Shown: positions 34,886-42,723 of the stretch, in pieces
Layout: each line of letters begins with the position of its first letter
Position numbering within the stretch: position 1 is the first letter of the stretch
Assembly (NCBI GenBank): GCA_945900755.1
Contig: CAMDKS010000025.1
Span: 1 to 44,604 of the forward strand
DNA length: 44,604 bases
Direction of reading: 5' to 3'
Source: Bdellovibrio sp. ZAP7
GTDB lineage: Bacteria > Bdellovibrionota_B > Oligoflexia > Oligoflexales > RGVZ01
Made by a program: the position numbers and the translations under genes
Notes under the pieces: model-generated
The model's input: the letters and a program-made list of their open reading frames with translations, nothing else
Databases searched by the model: none
Told to the model about the DNA's origin: nothing

Positions 34886-35566
34886 CTATTGGATATCTGC
34901 GCCGAAGCAAAGCCAGTTGAATAAGGCTGCGCCTGCAGCTGTGTCTTTGAATGTAGAGCTTGAAGGCGGCATGGTTCCCGCCTTCAAATAAGTAAGCATC
35001 GTCCTACGATTTACGGCCGTCTTCGCCAATGTATTAAATTCCTGACGTGTGCCGCCAGTATGACAAGTCGTGCAGTTCTCACTGATCGTGGCCGCTACAT
35101 CTGCGTAAGCAAGTGCCGATGACCCTGAGGACCCACAAAGGCTCTCATAGGTGGCGACTTTGGTTTGCAGCCACGTTTTCAATGCCGCACGCTCACCATC
35201 AGATAAGGGAGTCGCATAGTTGGGAGGCATTGGCCTGGTGGTTGTGACAAAGACTCTATCGTACACTAGTCCTGCATACGTTTCCGAATCAAAAAAGGAT
35301 GACGTAGAGATCGCATTAATTGTGGTCGGGGTCGTCGACGGGACAAAATCACTGCGTGACGAAAGGCCGATATGACAATTGGCGCATTTTTTCTTCATGA
35401 GATTGCCAATCCCGTTTTGCCAAGACGGCTCTGCCCCACCAAAATCCTCCTCGGCAAACTTTTCGGCCCCTAAATCATAGGATCTACTGCAGGCTGACAA
35501 AGCGCAGATCATCGCAACGATGCCTCCCAACACTGCTACCGAAAATAAATTACTTCTTAGTCTCAC
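34886..35566 (-). CDS. Di-haem c-type cytochrome lipoprotein
   Basis: 226 residues. Signal with lipobox LSAC, lipidated Cys26. Two haem-binding motifs: CANCH (61-65) and CTTCH (165-169). Each is followed by an MPP-type segment (RPMPPNYATPLSDGERAALKTWL and GTMPPSS) that could give the Met ligand, so the protein is two cytochrome c modules in tandem. Anchored in the envelope, it would pass electrons with periplasmic partners such as the neighbouring azurin. Last gene of the three-gene minus-strand unit behind the Fur box. Confidence 0.9.
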   Translation of the reverse strand: MRLRSNLFSVAVLGGIVAMICALSACSRSYDLGAEKFAEEDFGGAEPSWQNGIGNLMKKKCANCHIGLSSRSDFVPSTTPTTINAISTSSFFDSETYAGLVYDRVFVTTTRPMPPNYATPLSDGERAALKTWLQTKVATYESLCGSSGSSALAYADVAATISENCTTCHTGGTRQEFNTLAKTAVNRRTMLTYLKAGTMPPSSSTFKDTAAGAALFNWLCFGADIQ

Positions 35567-35583
35567 GTTTTTTATGCCCCTCG

Positions 35584-36432
35584 TTAAAATCCAACTTTGA
35601 TGCCACCAAACACTCTTAGCATCGCCAATCGTTCGGGCACATAAAGCTCTGCCACTCCAACATTCAATCCTAGTGGTAGATCAAACCCACCCGCCCCCTG
35701 AAAGGCTATCTTGCCGTGATTATCGATTAATGTGAAAAAAGTTCCGTCCTCGGGAATTGAAAATGTACTTATAGACGTACGAGCCGCCGAGAGAACATTT
35801 GCCCACATCCGTATCGCAGGGACGCGAAACCCAATAGCTCCATACCCAATTAATGTATCGACTCGAAACTGGTCTTTAGCGTCCACACTGGTGATGGCCC
35901 CGTCTACTTTTGCGATACTTCTTTGAGCTCCGGCTTCTAGGCCAGGTTCGATTATGCCCGTTTTAAACCGTGCGATGAAACCTGCACCAAAGGATTTTTC
36001 TGAGATTACAGCTTTAAGGCCCACTGCTTTTTCTGAGCCGGGAGGCAAATATCCACCCCAGGCACGAATTCCAGCAGTCAAAATTGCACCACTGATTGGG
36101 CACAAATCTACTTGTAACGTAGGCACCCCGTGGACAGGGGAAGATGGGACTTTCTCGTTCTTTGCGCCCACCGTATTATTTAGCTTAGGCAAAAGACTAA
36201 CAATCGATTTCACCATGATATTACCGTCACCCATTGGCATTTCAGCGATGGGTATATTATCTAGTAGCGTCGCACTCACTAATTGTAAGCGCTCTGCTTG
36301 AAGCTCCCAAGTAGTGGTCGCAGCCGAAACTCTGGTAAAAGAGAGTGTCCAAGATAATAATACCCACGAAACAGTAGACACAAATGGCCAAATTAAAATC
36401 TTAACTTTTTTAATTTGGCCAAAAATAGTCAC
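35584..36432 (-). CDS. Exported protein, probable outer-membrane beta-barrel
   Basis: 282 residues. A signal peptide (KKVKILIWPFVSTVSWVLLSW...VSA) then alternating strands rich in Gly and aromatics (GIRAWGGYLPPG, FGAGFIARFKTG, GYGAIGFRVPAIRMWANVL) and a terminal Phe (FGGIKVGF), as in outer-membrane barrels. Function unknown. The start is GTG 36432, overlapping the upstream stop (TAGTG). Its first codons contain a perfect 14-bp inverted repeat (36385-36421), which could limit translation. It lies between a secreted protein gene and the di-haem lipoprotein gene. Confidence 0.65.
   Translation of the reverse strand: MTIFGQIKKVKILIWPFVSTVSWVLLSWTLSFTRVSAATTTWELQAERLQLVSATLLDNIPIAEMPMGDGNIMVKSIVSLLPKLNNTVGAKNEKVPSSPVHGVPTLQVDLCPISGAILTAGIRAWGGYLPPGSEKAVGLKAVISEKSFGAGFIARFKTGIIEPGLEAGAQRSIAKVDGAITSVDAKDQFRVDTLIGYGAIGFRVPAIRMWANVLSAARTSISTFSIPEDGTFFTLIDNHGKIAFQGAGGFDLPLGLNVGVAELYVPERLAMLRVFGGIKVGF
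36385..36421. repeat. Perfect 14-bp inverted repeat in the start of the barrel gene
   Basis: TGGCCAAATTAAAA and its exact complement TTTTAATTTGGCCA flank a 9-base loop. On the minus strand it spans codons 4-16, just after the GTG start. AT-rich apart from GGCC, so it is either an operator-like site or a translation-limiting hairpin. Confidence 0.7.
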
Positions 36433-36983
36433 TAATGGGTCACCGCAGCTATCATCATGGTTATTATATGTAACGAGTAATTATAGCATGCTTTCCCATC
36501 AAATTTAAATGAAACGCTCTTCCCGTCAGGCATCGTGAGCTTGTAGGTGGGCTTGATGAAGTGATTACTGACAAAATCCTCGGCCATGACCTCGGCGGTA
36601 ACTGATTTGCCGTTGACTATGAACGAATAAACATTGGTCTCACGGTTCAATCCGACAAATGCGATGTCGGTTGAAATAGTGCCGGTCTCTGCATCATGCT
36701 GAACGACTCCACCAAATACGTTACCCGTTTTCTTAAAGATCGACTTAACGTCTTGACCATCGCGACGCATGACCAATTCACTGGCGCCAGTCTGCTCGTT
36801 GACGCTACCCCAAATAACAAATCCGCGCAGAGAACCCGCCATTGCGTGATCAAACACATGCAAATCAATTCCAAGATCGCCCTTCATTGTCGCTAAGTCG
36901 TGATCGGCCTCAGCGTACCCAACTCCAGCTCCAAAACCCATTACCGCTACCAATGCCGCAGCTCCCAACAGACGCATGATCAT
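36432..36983 (-). CDS. Secreted protein of unknown function, first gene behind the Fur box
   Basis: 183 residues. Clear signal peptide (RLLGAAALVAVMGFGAGVGYAEA). The mature part has many His and Asp (ADHDLATMKGDLGIDLHVFDHAMAG) and beta-like segments (GFVIWGSVNEQTG, FIVNGKSVTAEVMAEDF). One Cys near the end. Ribosome site GGAGG before ATG 36983; a second ATG two codons on is also possible. Its stop overlaps the barrel gene start, so the three genes are read as one unit, and the Fur-type site 48 bases ahead suggests iron control. Confidence 0.65.
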   Translation of the reverse strand: MIMRLLGAAALVAVMGFGAGVGYAEADHDLATMKGDLGIDLHVFDHAMAGSLRGFVIWGSVNEQTGASELVMRRDGQDVKSIFKKTGNVFGGVVQHDAETGTISTDIAFVGLNRETNVYSFIVNGKSVTAEVMAEDFVSNHFIKPTYKLTMPDGKSVSFKFDGKACYNYSLHIITMMIAAVTH

Positions 36984-37030
36984 AAAACCTCCAATAAATT
37001 TAGCACATTACATTCTACCAACCTAATTGT

Positions 37031-37045
37031 TGATAATGATTATCA
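37031..37045. promoter_or_regulatory. Fur box
   Basis: TGATAATGATTATCA is a perfect 7-1-7 inverted repeat equal to the classical Fur heptamer pair TGATAAT-N-ATTATCA. It lies 48 bases before the secreted-protein start on the minus strand and 164 bases before the TetR gene on the plus strand, so the minus-strand unit is the likely target. Confidence 0.85.
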
Positions 37046-37208
37046 AAATCAATGCTATCGGACGTTGGCGACAAATGCAAGACATAATCGACAAAAGCTT
37101 CAACAGATTTCGCCACAACCTTCCATTTGTTCAAATAATAATGGACAATATTGATATGCACTCAATTTTTTGCGTTTATTTGATTTTTACGAACAGGAGG
37201 TCTGAACT

Positions 37209-37799
37209 ATGACTCTACAACGATCCGTTACCACGTCGACTGGTAACAAAACTCGAAGTAAGCTCCTGGAAAAAGCGGCTGCATTGTCTCAAACCATAGG
37301 CTATGACGCCTTGAGCCTGCAAGAATTGGCCGACGAACTCGGCATTCGCAAAGCCAGCATTTTTCACCATTTCTCGAGTAAAGATGCTTTGGCCTCAGCT
37401 GTTATTGAATCCGACATGAAAGTATTTGAAGCTTGGACTCACACTATCGATCACCTAAAGCCTCAGGAGCGCTTAACCAAATACTTCGATCACTACCGCG
37501 CCATGATTAACCATGGCCAGGTATGCCCAGGCGGAGCGTTTGCGGTTTCTTGGCCGATCCTGCAAGGTAAAGTGCGCGACGCACTCGTGAGCATGCATAA
37601 ACAAAATATCGCGTTTCTTGACGAACTCGTGACTGACGGCATCGCCGATCAGTCGTTTCAACCCTTAGCCCTAACCTCCGACATCATAAAATCTATTCCT
37701 GATATGCTCCAAGGGGCTATTCAGGTAGGTCGTGCCGGAGCTAGCGTCATTCCAATCAATCGCATTGAACGCCTCACCAAGGTGTTGCTTGGAATCTAA
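37209..37799 (+). CDS. TetR-family transcriptional regulator
   Basis: 196 residues. HTH at about 18-62: LLEKAAALSQTIGYDALSLQELADELGIRKASIFHHFSSKDAL. The ligand domain carries a CPGGAFAVSWP segment typical of the subfamily that controls oxidoreductases and efflux functions. Strong AGGAGG ribosome site before ATG 37209. The next gene, hemJ, begins about 40 bases later on the same strand, so they are probably co-transcribed. Divergent from the Fur-box unit, sharing the 225-base spacer. Confidence 0.9.
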   Translation: MTLQRSVTTSTGNKTRSKLLEKAAALSQTIGYDALSLQELADELGIRKASIFHHFSSKDALASAVIESDMKVFEAWTHTIDHLKPQERLTKYFDHYRAMINHGQVCPGGAFAVSWPILQGKVRDALVSMHKQNIAFLDELVTDGIADQSFQPLALTSDIIKSIPDMLQGAIQVGRAGASVIPINRIERLTKVLLGI

Positions 37800-37836
37800 T
37801 TTTTAAAACACCATGAACGTCAGCAAAGTGAGGCCT

Positions 37837-38265
37837 ATGTATTTATTTTTTAAATGGCTGCACCTTGTCGCAGTCATCAGCTGGATGGCCGGAATTCTTT
37901 ATCTCTACCGACTGCTCATCTACCATGCAGAGCGTGGTGCCAGTGCAGAAATTCATGAACTTCTATCTCTCATGGCCAAACGCCTCTATCGAATCATAAC
38001 GTTGCCAGCCATGGTGGTCGCCTTGCTTGGAGGCACAGGCATGATTTTCCTCAATCCAGGATTACTAGACACCGGATGGCTCAAACTTAAACTCGTGTGC
38101 GTCCTTGCTATCGCCGCCGCCACCATATACGCTGGCCGCCTAGTCGGACAGTTTGCTGCGAGAACCCTAAATCTTCCCACGGGTAAGCACCTACGCATCT
38201 TGAACGAGGTGCCTGCCGTGTTCATGATCATCATCGTCGCGTTGGCGGTCTTTAGACCGTTTTAG
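37837..38265 (+). CDS. hemJ: Protoporphyrinogen IX oxidase HemJ
   Basis: 142 residues from ATG 37837; the earlier ATG 37813 lacks a ribosome site, whereas GTGAGG precedes this one and the product then begins MYLFFKWLHLVAVISWMAGI as HemJ proteins do. Four membrane spans; conserved His in WLHLVAVI, RLLIYH, KRLYRIITLPAMVV and LNEVPAVFMIIIV. HemJ oxidises protoporphyrinogen IX in haem synthesis. Near the Fur-box unit with a cytochrome, so haem supply may be related. Confidence 0.88.
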   Translation: MYLFFKWLHLVAVISWMAGILYLYRLLIYHAERGASAEIHELLSLMAKRLYRIITLPAMVVALLGGTGMIFLNPGLLDTGWLKLKLVCVLAIAAATIYAGRLVGQFAARTLNLPTGKHLRILNEVPAVFMIIIVALAVFRPF

Positions 38266-38281
38266 CCAAAAAAATATAACG

Positions 38282-39256
38282 CTAGAGTCTATCCCACAAA
38301 CCGGTCATGTCTTCCGGAATTTCACACTCTATGCGCACCCGTTGATTTGTTTCAGGATGCATAAACGTCAGGGCTGCAGCGTGCAGGCAACAGCGATGAA
38401 ACAGCGTTTGCTCGACACAAAACTCCGTTGTCTCGTGAGTATCCCAATAATCTAAAAAGACGTCCTCGTTTGGATGGTAAAGCTTGTCGCCAAGAATCCA
38501 ATGTCCAGAATGTGCGGCGTGGATACGAATTTGATTTGTTCGCCCAGTCTTTGGAAAAGCCCTTAAACGAGAAAATGAGCCCAATGATGAGGTTTTCACT
38601 GCCTCAACGATAAAATCCGTTTGCGCGGATTGACCACCCTCAACCACCCATTTTTTGATTCTAACTTTACTGCCCACGAGATCACCGATCGCACCATCAA
38701 CGTGCCACGAATTTGTCTCGCCAATCCCGTTGACCAATGCAAGATACTCTTTCCCTATTTTTTTAGATTCAAAATCAGCGGCCAACTTCTGCCGTACGTC
38801 ACTAGTCGCACCGCACAAGACAATGCCACTCGTCTCACGGTCCAAACGATGGACCGCCGACCAATCAGACCCCTCAAGTTCAGTGAGCAAATGAGCAAAC
38901 GTATTTTTACGATAAGCCCCACTCTCGTGCATCGGCAAGTTTCCAGGCTTGTAGACTGCCATGATGTTACCTTCTCGCCAAAGCACCCTAATATTGCGAT
39001 CCACATCAGGCTCCACCGCCTCGGGATGATAGAAGTGAACCTGATCTTGTTCTTTTAACGTATAACTCGATTTGATTTTATTGCGATTGATCAACACCTC
39101 TCCGAGGTCCATACACTTTTGCCAAGCATTTCGACTACGAAAAGGAAACTGCCGAGAAAGATACTGATCCACACGCAAGCCCGCAAAAGCCTCACTGATC
39201 GGTGATCCGAGGCTGCGCCACGTTTCTTCAAAATTTGCTGATCCATCCTGCTGCAT
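38282..39256 (-). CDS. RluA-family pseudouridine synthase
   Basis: 324 residues from ATG 39256; the open frame extends upstream to a TTG at 39349 without family similarity. An S4-like RNA-binding start (GLRVDQYLSRQFPFRSRNAWQKCMDLGEVLINR) is followed by the catalytic domain with Asp129 in HRLDRETSG, then GKEYLALV and KTGRTNQIRIHAAHSGHWILGDKLY. Modifies uridines in rRNA or tRNA; which site is not clear. Converges with hemJ, 16 bases apart. Confidence 0.9.
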   Translation of the reverse strand: MQQDGSANFEETWRSLGSPISEAFAGLRVDQYLSRQFPFRSRNAWQKCMDLGEVLINRNKIKSSYTLKEQDQVHFYHPEAVEPDVDRNIRVLWREGNIMAVYKPGNLPMHESGAYRKNTFAHLLTELEGSDWSAVHRLDRETSGIVLCGATSDVRQKLAADFESKKIGKEYLALVNGIGETNSWHVDGAIGDLVGSKVRIKKWVVEGGQSAQTDFIVEAVKTSSLGSFSRLRAFPKTGRTNQIRIHAAHSGHWILGDKLYHPNEDVFLDYWDTHETTEFCVEQTLFHRCCLHAAALTFMHPETNQRVRIECEIPEDMTGLWDRL

Positions 39257-39729
39257 AGAAGGCTGAGATATCTGATTTAGCCCAAAAAAGGAACACCAAG
39301 TTCTTGAACCCACCCAAAAAAGCGACCAACATTCCCTCCACCGCCTCAATATGATGAAATGACGGGGAATTTTTGCCTCCTAAGCGGCCCTGTGAGCCCA
39401 CAAACGGCCGTCATAAAATTTGCTCTGCGACCATGATCAAACAAACACTTTCTGAGGGACTTTGCGCAACATGCCGTATTTTGAGCACCCTAAATCAGCC
39501 GCAAATTATCAATATAGATCGTAACGAAAGTAACGAGACAAGGCCGCAGGGAGAAAAGCGACGAGACAGTACTATTCGTACGGCGAGGAGATTTTTTGAC
39601 CGAGAACGCAGTCGCAGTACTTTCGTTTCGATCTATACATGAACAAATCGACTTTGAAGATATGGCACAAGTATTGCTTCTCTAGTACTCGACAGGAATC
39701 CAACAACAAACCTTCGTTAGGATATCTCG
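39257..39729. other. Intergenic region with an inverted-repeat element
   Basis: About 470 bases without a convincing gene. An 89-codon open frame (39373-39642) reads through the inverted-repeat element into its right arm and has no family likeness; its in-frame ATG at 39433 begins MIKQTLSEGLCATC. The only strong structure is the 125-bp element at 39513-39637. Confidence 0.5.
39513..39637. repeat. 125-bp element with 20-bp terminal inverted repeats
   Basis: Left arm 39513-39532 (TATAGATCGTAACGAAAGTA) and right arm 39618-39637 are complementary at 19 of 20 positions, separated by 85 bases. Each arm ends in TA, so a TA-targeting MITE (IS630/Tc1-like) is one reading; an invertible segment or a long hairpin RNA are others. 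Inside, ACGAGACA occurs twice and short stems GTAC/GTAC and GCGAC/GTCGC are present. Confidence 0.6.
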
Positions 39730-40200
39730 ATGGAATATTTTGGTACCATTGTCTTAATCGGCCTCATAGCAACCACGTACATGACCCTTTTTTTGTACTT
39801 AGTCCACGCTCTCAAAATTTCAAAAACAAATATGCTAGATGCACTTGGACTTCTTTTCGTTGAGGACACGAAAAAGGCTCGCCGCTTAGGGATGGTGATT
39901 CACTATTTTATGGGTGTATCGTTCGCGTTTCTGTACATGTGGGCCGCAAATTATATTGGGTTTTCCACGAAAGACGACTTTATGAACTTTGGCATTGCAC
40001 TTGGAATTTTGCATGGCGTTGCATTTAGCTCGCTGCTAGTTGCTGTTGTGACCGAACATCACCCATTGGGAGAGTATCGCAAACATGGCTTTGCCGTTGT
40101 TCTGGCTTATGGGATAGCGCACGTCATCTACGGCATCTCAATCGGGAGAACCGCTATTTGGCTTGATCCAAACTTTGAATTTCTGAAACTGTTCCAGTAA
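39730..40200 (+). CDS. Small membrane protein, unknown function
   Basis: 156 residues with four hydrophobic segments (FGTIVLIGLIATTYMTLFLYLVHAL, MVIHYFMGVSFAFLYMWAANYIG, FGIALGILHGVAFSSLLVAVV, HGFAVVLAYGIAHVIYGISIG). Several His in or near the membrane (VIHYF, GILHGV, TEHHPLGEY, IAHVI) could bind metal or haem, but this is speculative. Start ATG 39730 behind a weak AGGATA site. Likely a single gene; it lies just past the inverted-repeat element. Confidence 0.65.
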   Translation: MEYFGTIVLIGLIATTYMTLFLYLVHALKISKTNMLDALGLLFVEDTKKARRLGMVIHYFMGVSFAFLYMWAANYIGFSTKDDFMNFGIALGILHGVAFSSLLVAVVTEHHPLGEYRKHGFAVVLAYGIAHVIYGISIGRTAIWLDPNFEFLKLFQ

Positions 40201-40365
40201 ACTCACCCGACATTGGGGTCGGCCATATCATTCTCAAAATGATCGCAGACCCATAACACACAATTAGCGTCAAATTTTTATCGACGCCAGCAAAAAGCAA
40301 CCAATGCCATCACCACATTTAGTCATAACTCACAGTTTCATTTGTCATTTCTAGACTTGGCTCGC

Positions 40366-40382
40366 TTGGCACTAAAAATGCA
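40366..40382 (+). promoter_or_regulatory. Sigma-54-type promoter
   Basis: TTGGCACTAAAAATGCA has GG-N10-GC spacing and a perfect TGGCAC -24 box; the -12 box is ATGCA instead of TTGCA. It lies about 64 bases before the DUF883 gene and would need an activator ATPase, not seen in the window. Confidence 0.6.
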
Positions 40383-40445
40383 ACCGAGGTCTTGCAAATG
40401 AGTCAAGATGCGGTTTTTTCTCACACTAAACAAAGGAATTAACAA

Positions 40446-40772
40446 ATGGCTACTCAAATGAATATGACCAAAGATTACCAGTCGATACGCAACGAGGCGT
40501 CGAAAGTGATCTCAGATTTGTCCCAACTTGGAAAAGTTCTTGCGGAGATCGGGGAGGAGAATGCGGCCGGCGTCAAATCCGAACTCACTACAGCATTCGA
40601 AGAGGAGATTGTGAGTCTCAGAAATCGCATGAAGCTCATTAACAGTCAAATTACCGAGACCAGTAGATCCGCCGATAAACACATTCACGCCCATCCATAT
40701 CGCTACATGCTGGGATCCCTTGGGGTCGGAATGTTGTTGGGAAAGATCATGCACCGGGAGTTGCGAGAATAG
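40446..40772 (+). CDS. ElaB/YqjD (DUF883) family membrane-anchored protein
   Basis: 108 residues. A long helical, coiled-coil-like region (SIRNEASKVISDLSQLGKVLAEIGEENAAGVKSELTTAFEEEIVSLRNRMKL, about 13-65) followed by one C-terminal membrane helix (HPYRYMLGSLGVGMLLGKIMHR). Family members are tail-anchored inner-membrane proteins that bind ribosomes in stationary phase or under stress in E. coli. Ribosome site AAAGGAA before ATG 40446. First gene behind the sigma-54-like promoter; a small membrane protein and Hsp20 follow. Confidence 0.85.
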   Translation: MATQMNMTKDYQSIRNEASKVISDLSQLGKVLAEIGEENAAGVKSELTTAFEEEIVSLRNRMKLINSQITETSRSADKHIHAHPYRYMLGSLGVGMLLGKIMHRELRE

Positions 40773-40864
40773 GAGGATTTTGGGCCAACCTAATAGCCCC
40801 TGCCTTAATTGTCTCCGCTTCGTCAGCGGCAGGGCTGATGGCGGAAAGGAGATCGAGGTTTCGA

Positions 40865-41065
40865 ATGGACCTCGGGTTTATGTTTGTAGCAGGACTCTTG
40901 TCGATCGTTTTTACGGCGGCGTTATTCGGCGCCAACTATTTCGTTTTTCGAAGGTATGGATCCCCTGCGAGCGCAGCAACGTGGGTCGCCATGGAAGCTG
41001 CGGGGTTGGGATTTATTTTGTGGGTGACTCATTATTTTTTCACACCAAGAACACAACGACACTAA
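40865..41065 (+). CDS. Small two-helix membrane protein
   Basis: 66 residues from ATG 40865, chosen because GAGG lies six bases ahead; ATG 40838 adds nine basic residues. Two hydrophobic helices (GFMFVAGLLSIVFTAALFGANYFVF and ATWVAMEAAGLGFILWVTHYFF). The frame stays open and hydrophobic upstream (about 40781-40837, WANLIAPALIVSASSAAGL) but has no usable start there, so the true N-terminus is uncertain. Its place after a DUF883 gene recalls YqjE-type holin-like partners, though similarity is not visible. Confidence 0.5.
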   Translation: MDLGFMFVAGLLSIVFTAALFGANYFVFRRYGSPASAATWVAMEAAGLGFILWVTHYFFTPRTQRH

Positions 41066-41124
41066 TTTAATTTCACAAAAGAGAGCATTAACAATTAACA
41101 ATTAAAAATTATTGGAGGTTCCTT

Positions 41125-41613
41125 ATGATGCGCGATTTAGTACCAACGTTACCACGGAGCATTTCTAGATTGAATGACAAAGGCTTAGTAGGCTTTCGAG
41201 ATGCCGTGGATAGAATGTTCGACAATTTCTTCAGTGGCTTCGACGATACATTACCGATTTCTAGTAGCCTCAGTGAAATAAATTTTTTTCCGCGGCTTGA
41301 TATCGAAGACAAAGAAAATGACCTTATCCTTTCGGCTGAAATTCCAGGCTTAACCGACAAGGATGTGCAAGTCGAATTAAACAAGGATATCTTGACTATT
41401 AAGGGCGAGAAAAAAAGCCAGTCGGAGAAAAAAGACAAGCTAGGGCTCTCAAGCGAAAGGAGCTACGGGTCATTTCAGCGAACGATTCGTTTGCCGAGTG
41501 ACGTGATCAAGGACAAGATCGATGCGGCGGTAAAAGACGGCATATTGACCGTGACAATGCCGAAATCTCACGAAGCCAAAAAAGATCTAAAGAAAATTGC
41601 AGTCCACAATTAA
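41125..41613 (+). CDS. Small heat shock protein, Hsp20 family
   Basis: 162 residues. The alpha-crystallin domain spans about 52-150: FPRLDIEDKENDLILSAEIPGL at the start, KDILTIKGEKK, SSERSYGSFQRTIRLPSDV, and the closing AAVKDGILTVTMPK with the conserved A-x-x-x-x-G-I/V-L signature. ATP-independent holdase that keeps unfolding proteins soluble. GGAGG before ATG 41125. Third gene of the stress group. A 7-base repeat (AACAATT twice, then AAAAATT) fills the leader at 41091-41111. Confidence 0.95.
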   Translation: MMRDLVPTLPRSISRLNDKGLVGFRDAVDRMFDNFFSGFDDTLPISSSLSEINFFPRLDIEDKENDLILSAEIPGLTDKDVQVELNKDILTIKGEKKSQSEKKDKLGLSSERSYGSFQRTIRLPSDVIKDKIDAAVKDGILTVTMPKSHEAKKDLKKIAVHN

Positions 41614-41621
41614 TTCCCTCA

Positions 41622-41667
41622 GGGGGTATGTCCACTAAGAGATTTCAATCCAGGTGTGCATACCCCC
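41622..41667. terminator. Hairpin between Hsp20 and multicopper oxidase genes
   Basis: GGGGGTATG and CATACCCCC form a perfect 9-bp stem over a 28-base loop and include the oxidase stop codon. It lacks a T run, so its role as a terminator for the two converging genes is only probable. Confidence 0.4.
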
Positions 41668-42717
41668 CATATCCATGTTCATGTTGTCCATAGAGGGGTC
41701 CGTGGGAAGCGGATTTCTGTGCATATCGTTCATGACGTGATGCGAAAAATGACAATGGAATAACCATTTTCCCGGTCGATCGGCAACCCAGTCCACGGTC
41801 CGAATCTCCGCGGAACTAACACTTGAAGTATTCATTTTCATATGCTGGTGCGGCGGTAACATTCCTGCGCCCATTTCCACCAATCGAAACGTATGCCCAT
41901 GCAGGTGAATTGGATGAGTCAACATGCTTAGATTTGCAACCCTGATTCTAATCTTTTCTCCAAGCTTAGCTTTCATCGCCGGAATCTGCGGGCCTGGCTG
42001 ACCATTCATTGTAAAATAATTGAATTCTGACATTTCTAGGGTATCGGGAATGGGGGATCCTGGATTAATTTTCCAAGTGTGAAGAAAAAACAGATAGTCG
42101 TGATCCACATAGTACCAATCGGGTGGATTTTTGGGGTGAACGATAAAGAATCCCATGAGTCCTAAGCCAACCTGTTTGGCACCCATAACATGGGAGTGAT
42201 AAAAATAAGTTCCTGACTGATTAATCGTAAACTCGTAAACGAAGACTTCTCCCGGCTTTACTGGTGGCTGCGAAAAATCGGGCACTCCGTCCATTTCAAT
42301 GGGAATATGTAATCCATGCCAATGAACCGTCGTAGGCATATCAAGACCGTTTGTGAATACAATTCGCACTCGGTCGCCTTCGGTCACTTCAAAAGTCGGC
42401 CCTGGAGACGACCCATTATAGCCCCAAACCATAATGGGTCGCTGGTCCATACCCATGCCATCACTCATGTCGGGCCAACGAAGTGTGACAGGCTCAGCAC
42501 GCAATTGAAATACTTTGATTGCTCCATCCATCTGGAATTGAATATTAGGTATTCCCTGAGCCTTGGCTGAAACGATGCCGTAATTTAATGGCATTTGTCG
42601 CAGGGGTGGATCGTAGTTATCAGGATTTGAAGTATCAGCCATGGCCAATTGTGATCCCCCGATCAAAAATGGCGCTACTCCTGCGGAAAGGGCAATTTGA
42701 CCTTCACGACCTAACAT
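41635..42717 (-). CDS. Multicopper oxidase
   Basis: About 360 residues from ATG 42717 (a TTG at 42741 adds eight). Copper ligand motifs are complete: HWHGLHIP and YFYHSH for the trinuclear site, HPIHLHGHTF, and HCHFSHHVMNDM holding the type 1 Cys. A Met/His-rich tail (MDNMNMDMGGMH) suits copper or cuprous handling. The N-terminus, LGREGQIALSAGVAPFLIGGSQLAMADTS, looks like a Tat signal whose twin Arg region is missing or altered; the gene begins where a cytochrome-gene fragment ends, so the original start may be lost. Oxidises metal ions or phenols at the cost of oxygen. Confidence 0.88.
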   Translation of the reverse strand: MLGREGQIALSAGVAPFLIGGSQLAMADTSNPDNYDPPLRQMPLNYGIVSAKAQGIPNIQFQMDGAIKVFQLRAEPVTLRWPDMSDGMGMDQRPIMVWGYNGSSPGPTFEVTEGDRVRIVFTNGLDMPTTVHWHGLHIPIEMDGVPDFSQPPVKPGEVFVYEFTINQSGTYFYHSHVMGAKQVGLGLMGFFIVHPKNPPDWYYVDHDYLFFLHTWKINPGSPIPDTLEMSEFNYFTMNGQPGPQIPAMKAKLGEKIRIRVANLSMLTHPIHLHGHTFRLVEMGAGMLPPHQHMKMNTSSVSSAEIRTVDWVADRPGKWLFHCHFSHHVMNDMHRNPLPTDPSMDNMNMDMGGMHTWIEIS

Positions 42718-42723
42718 CCCTTT

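Noticed and set aside
39471..39524. Short peptide MPYFEHPKSAANYQYRS running into the left arm of the inverted-repeat element, as a gene cut by insertion
   Set aside because: Only 17 codons and no matching remainder on the far side of the element.
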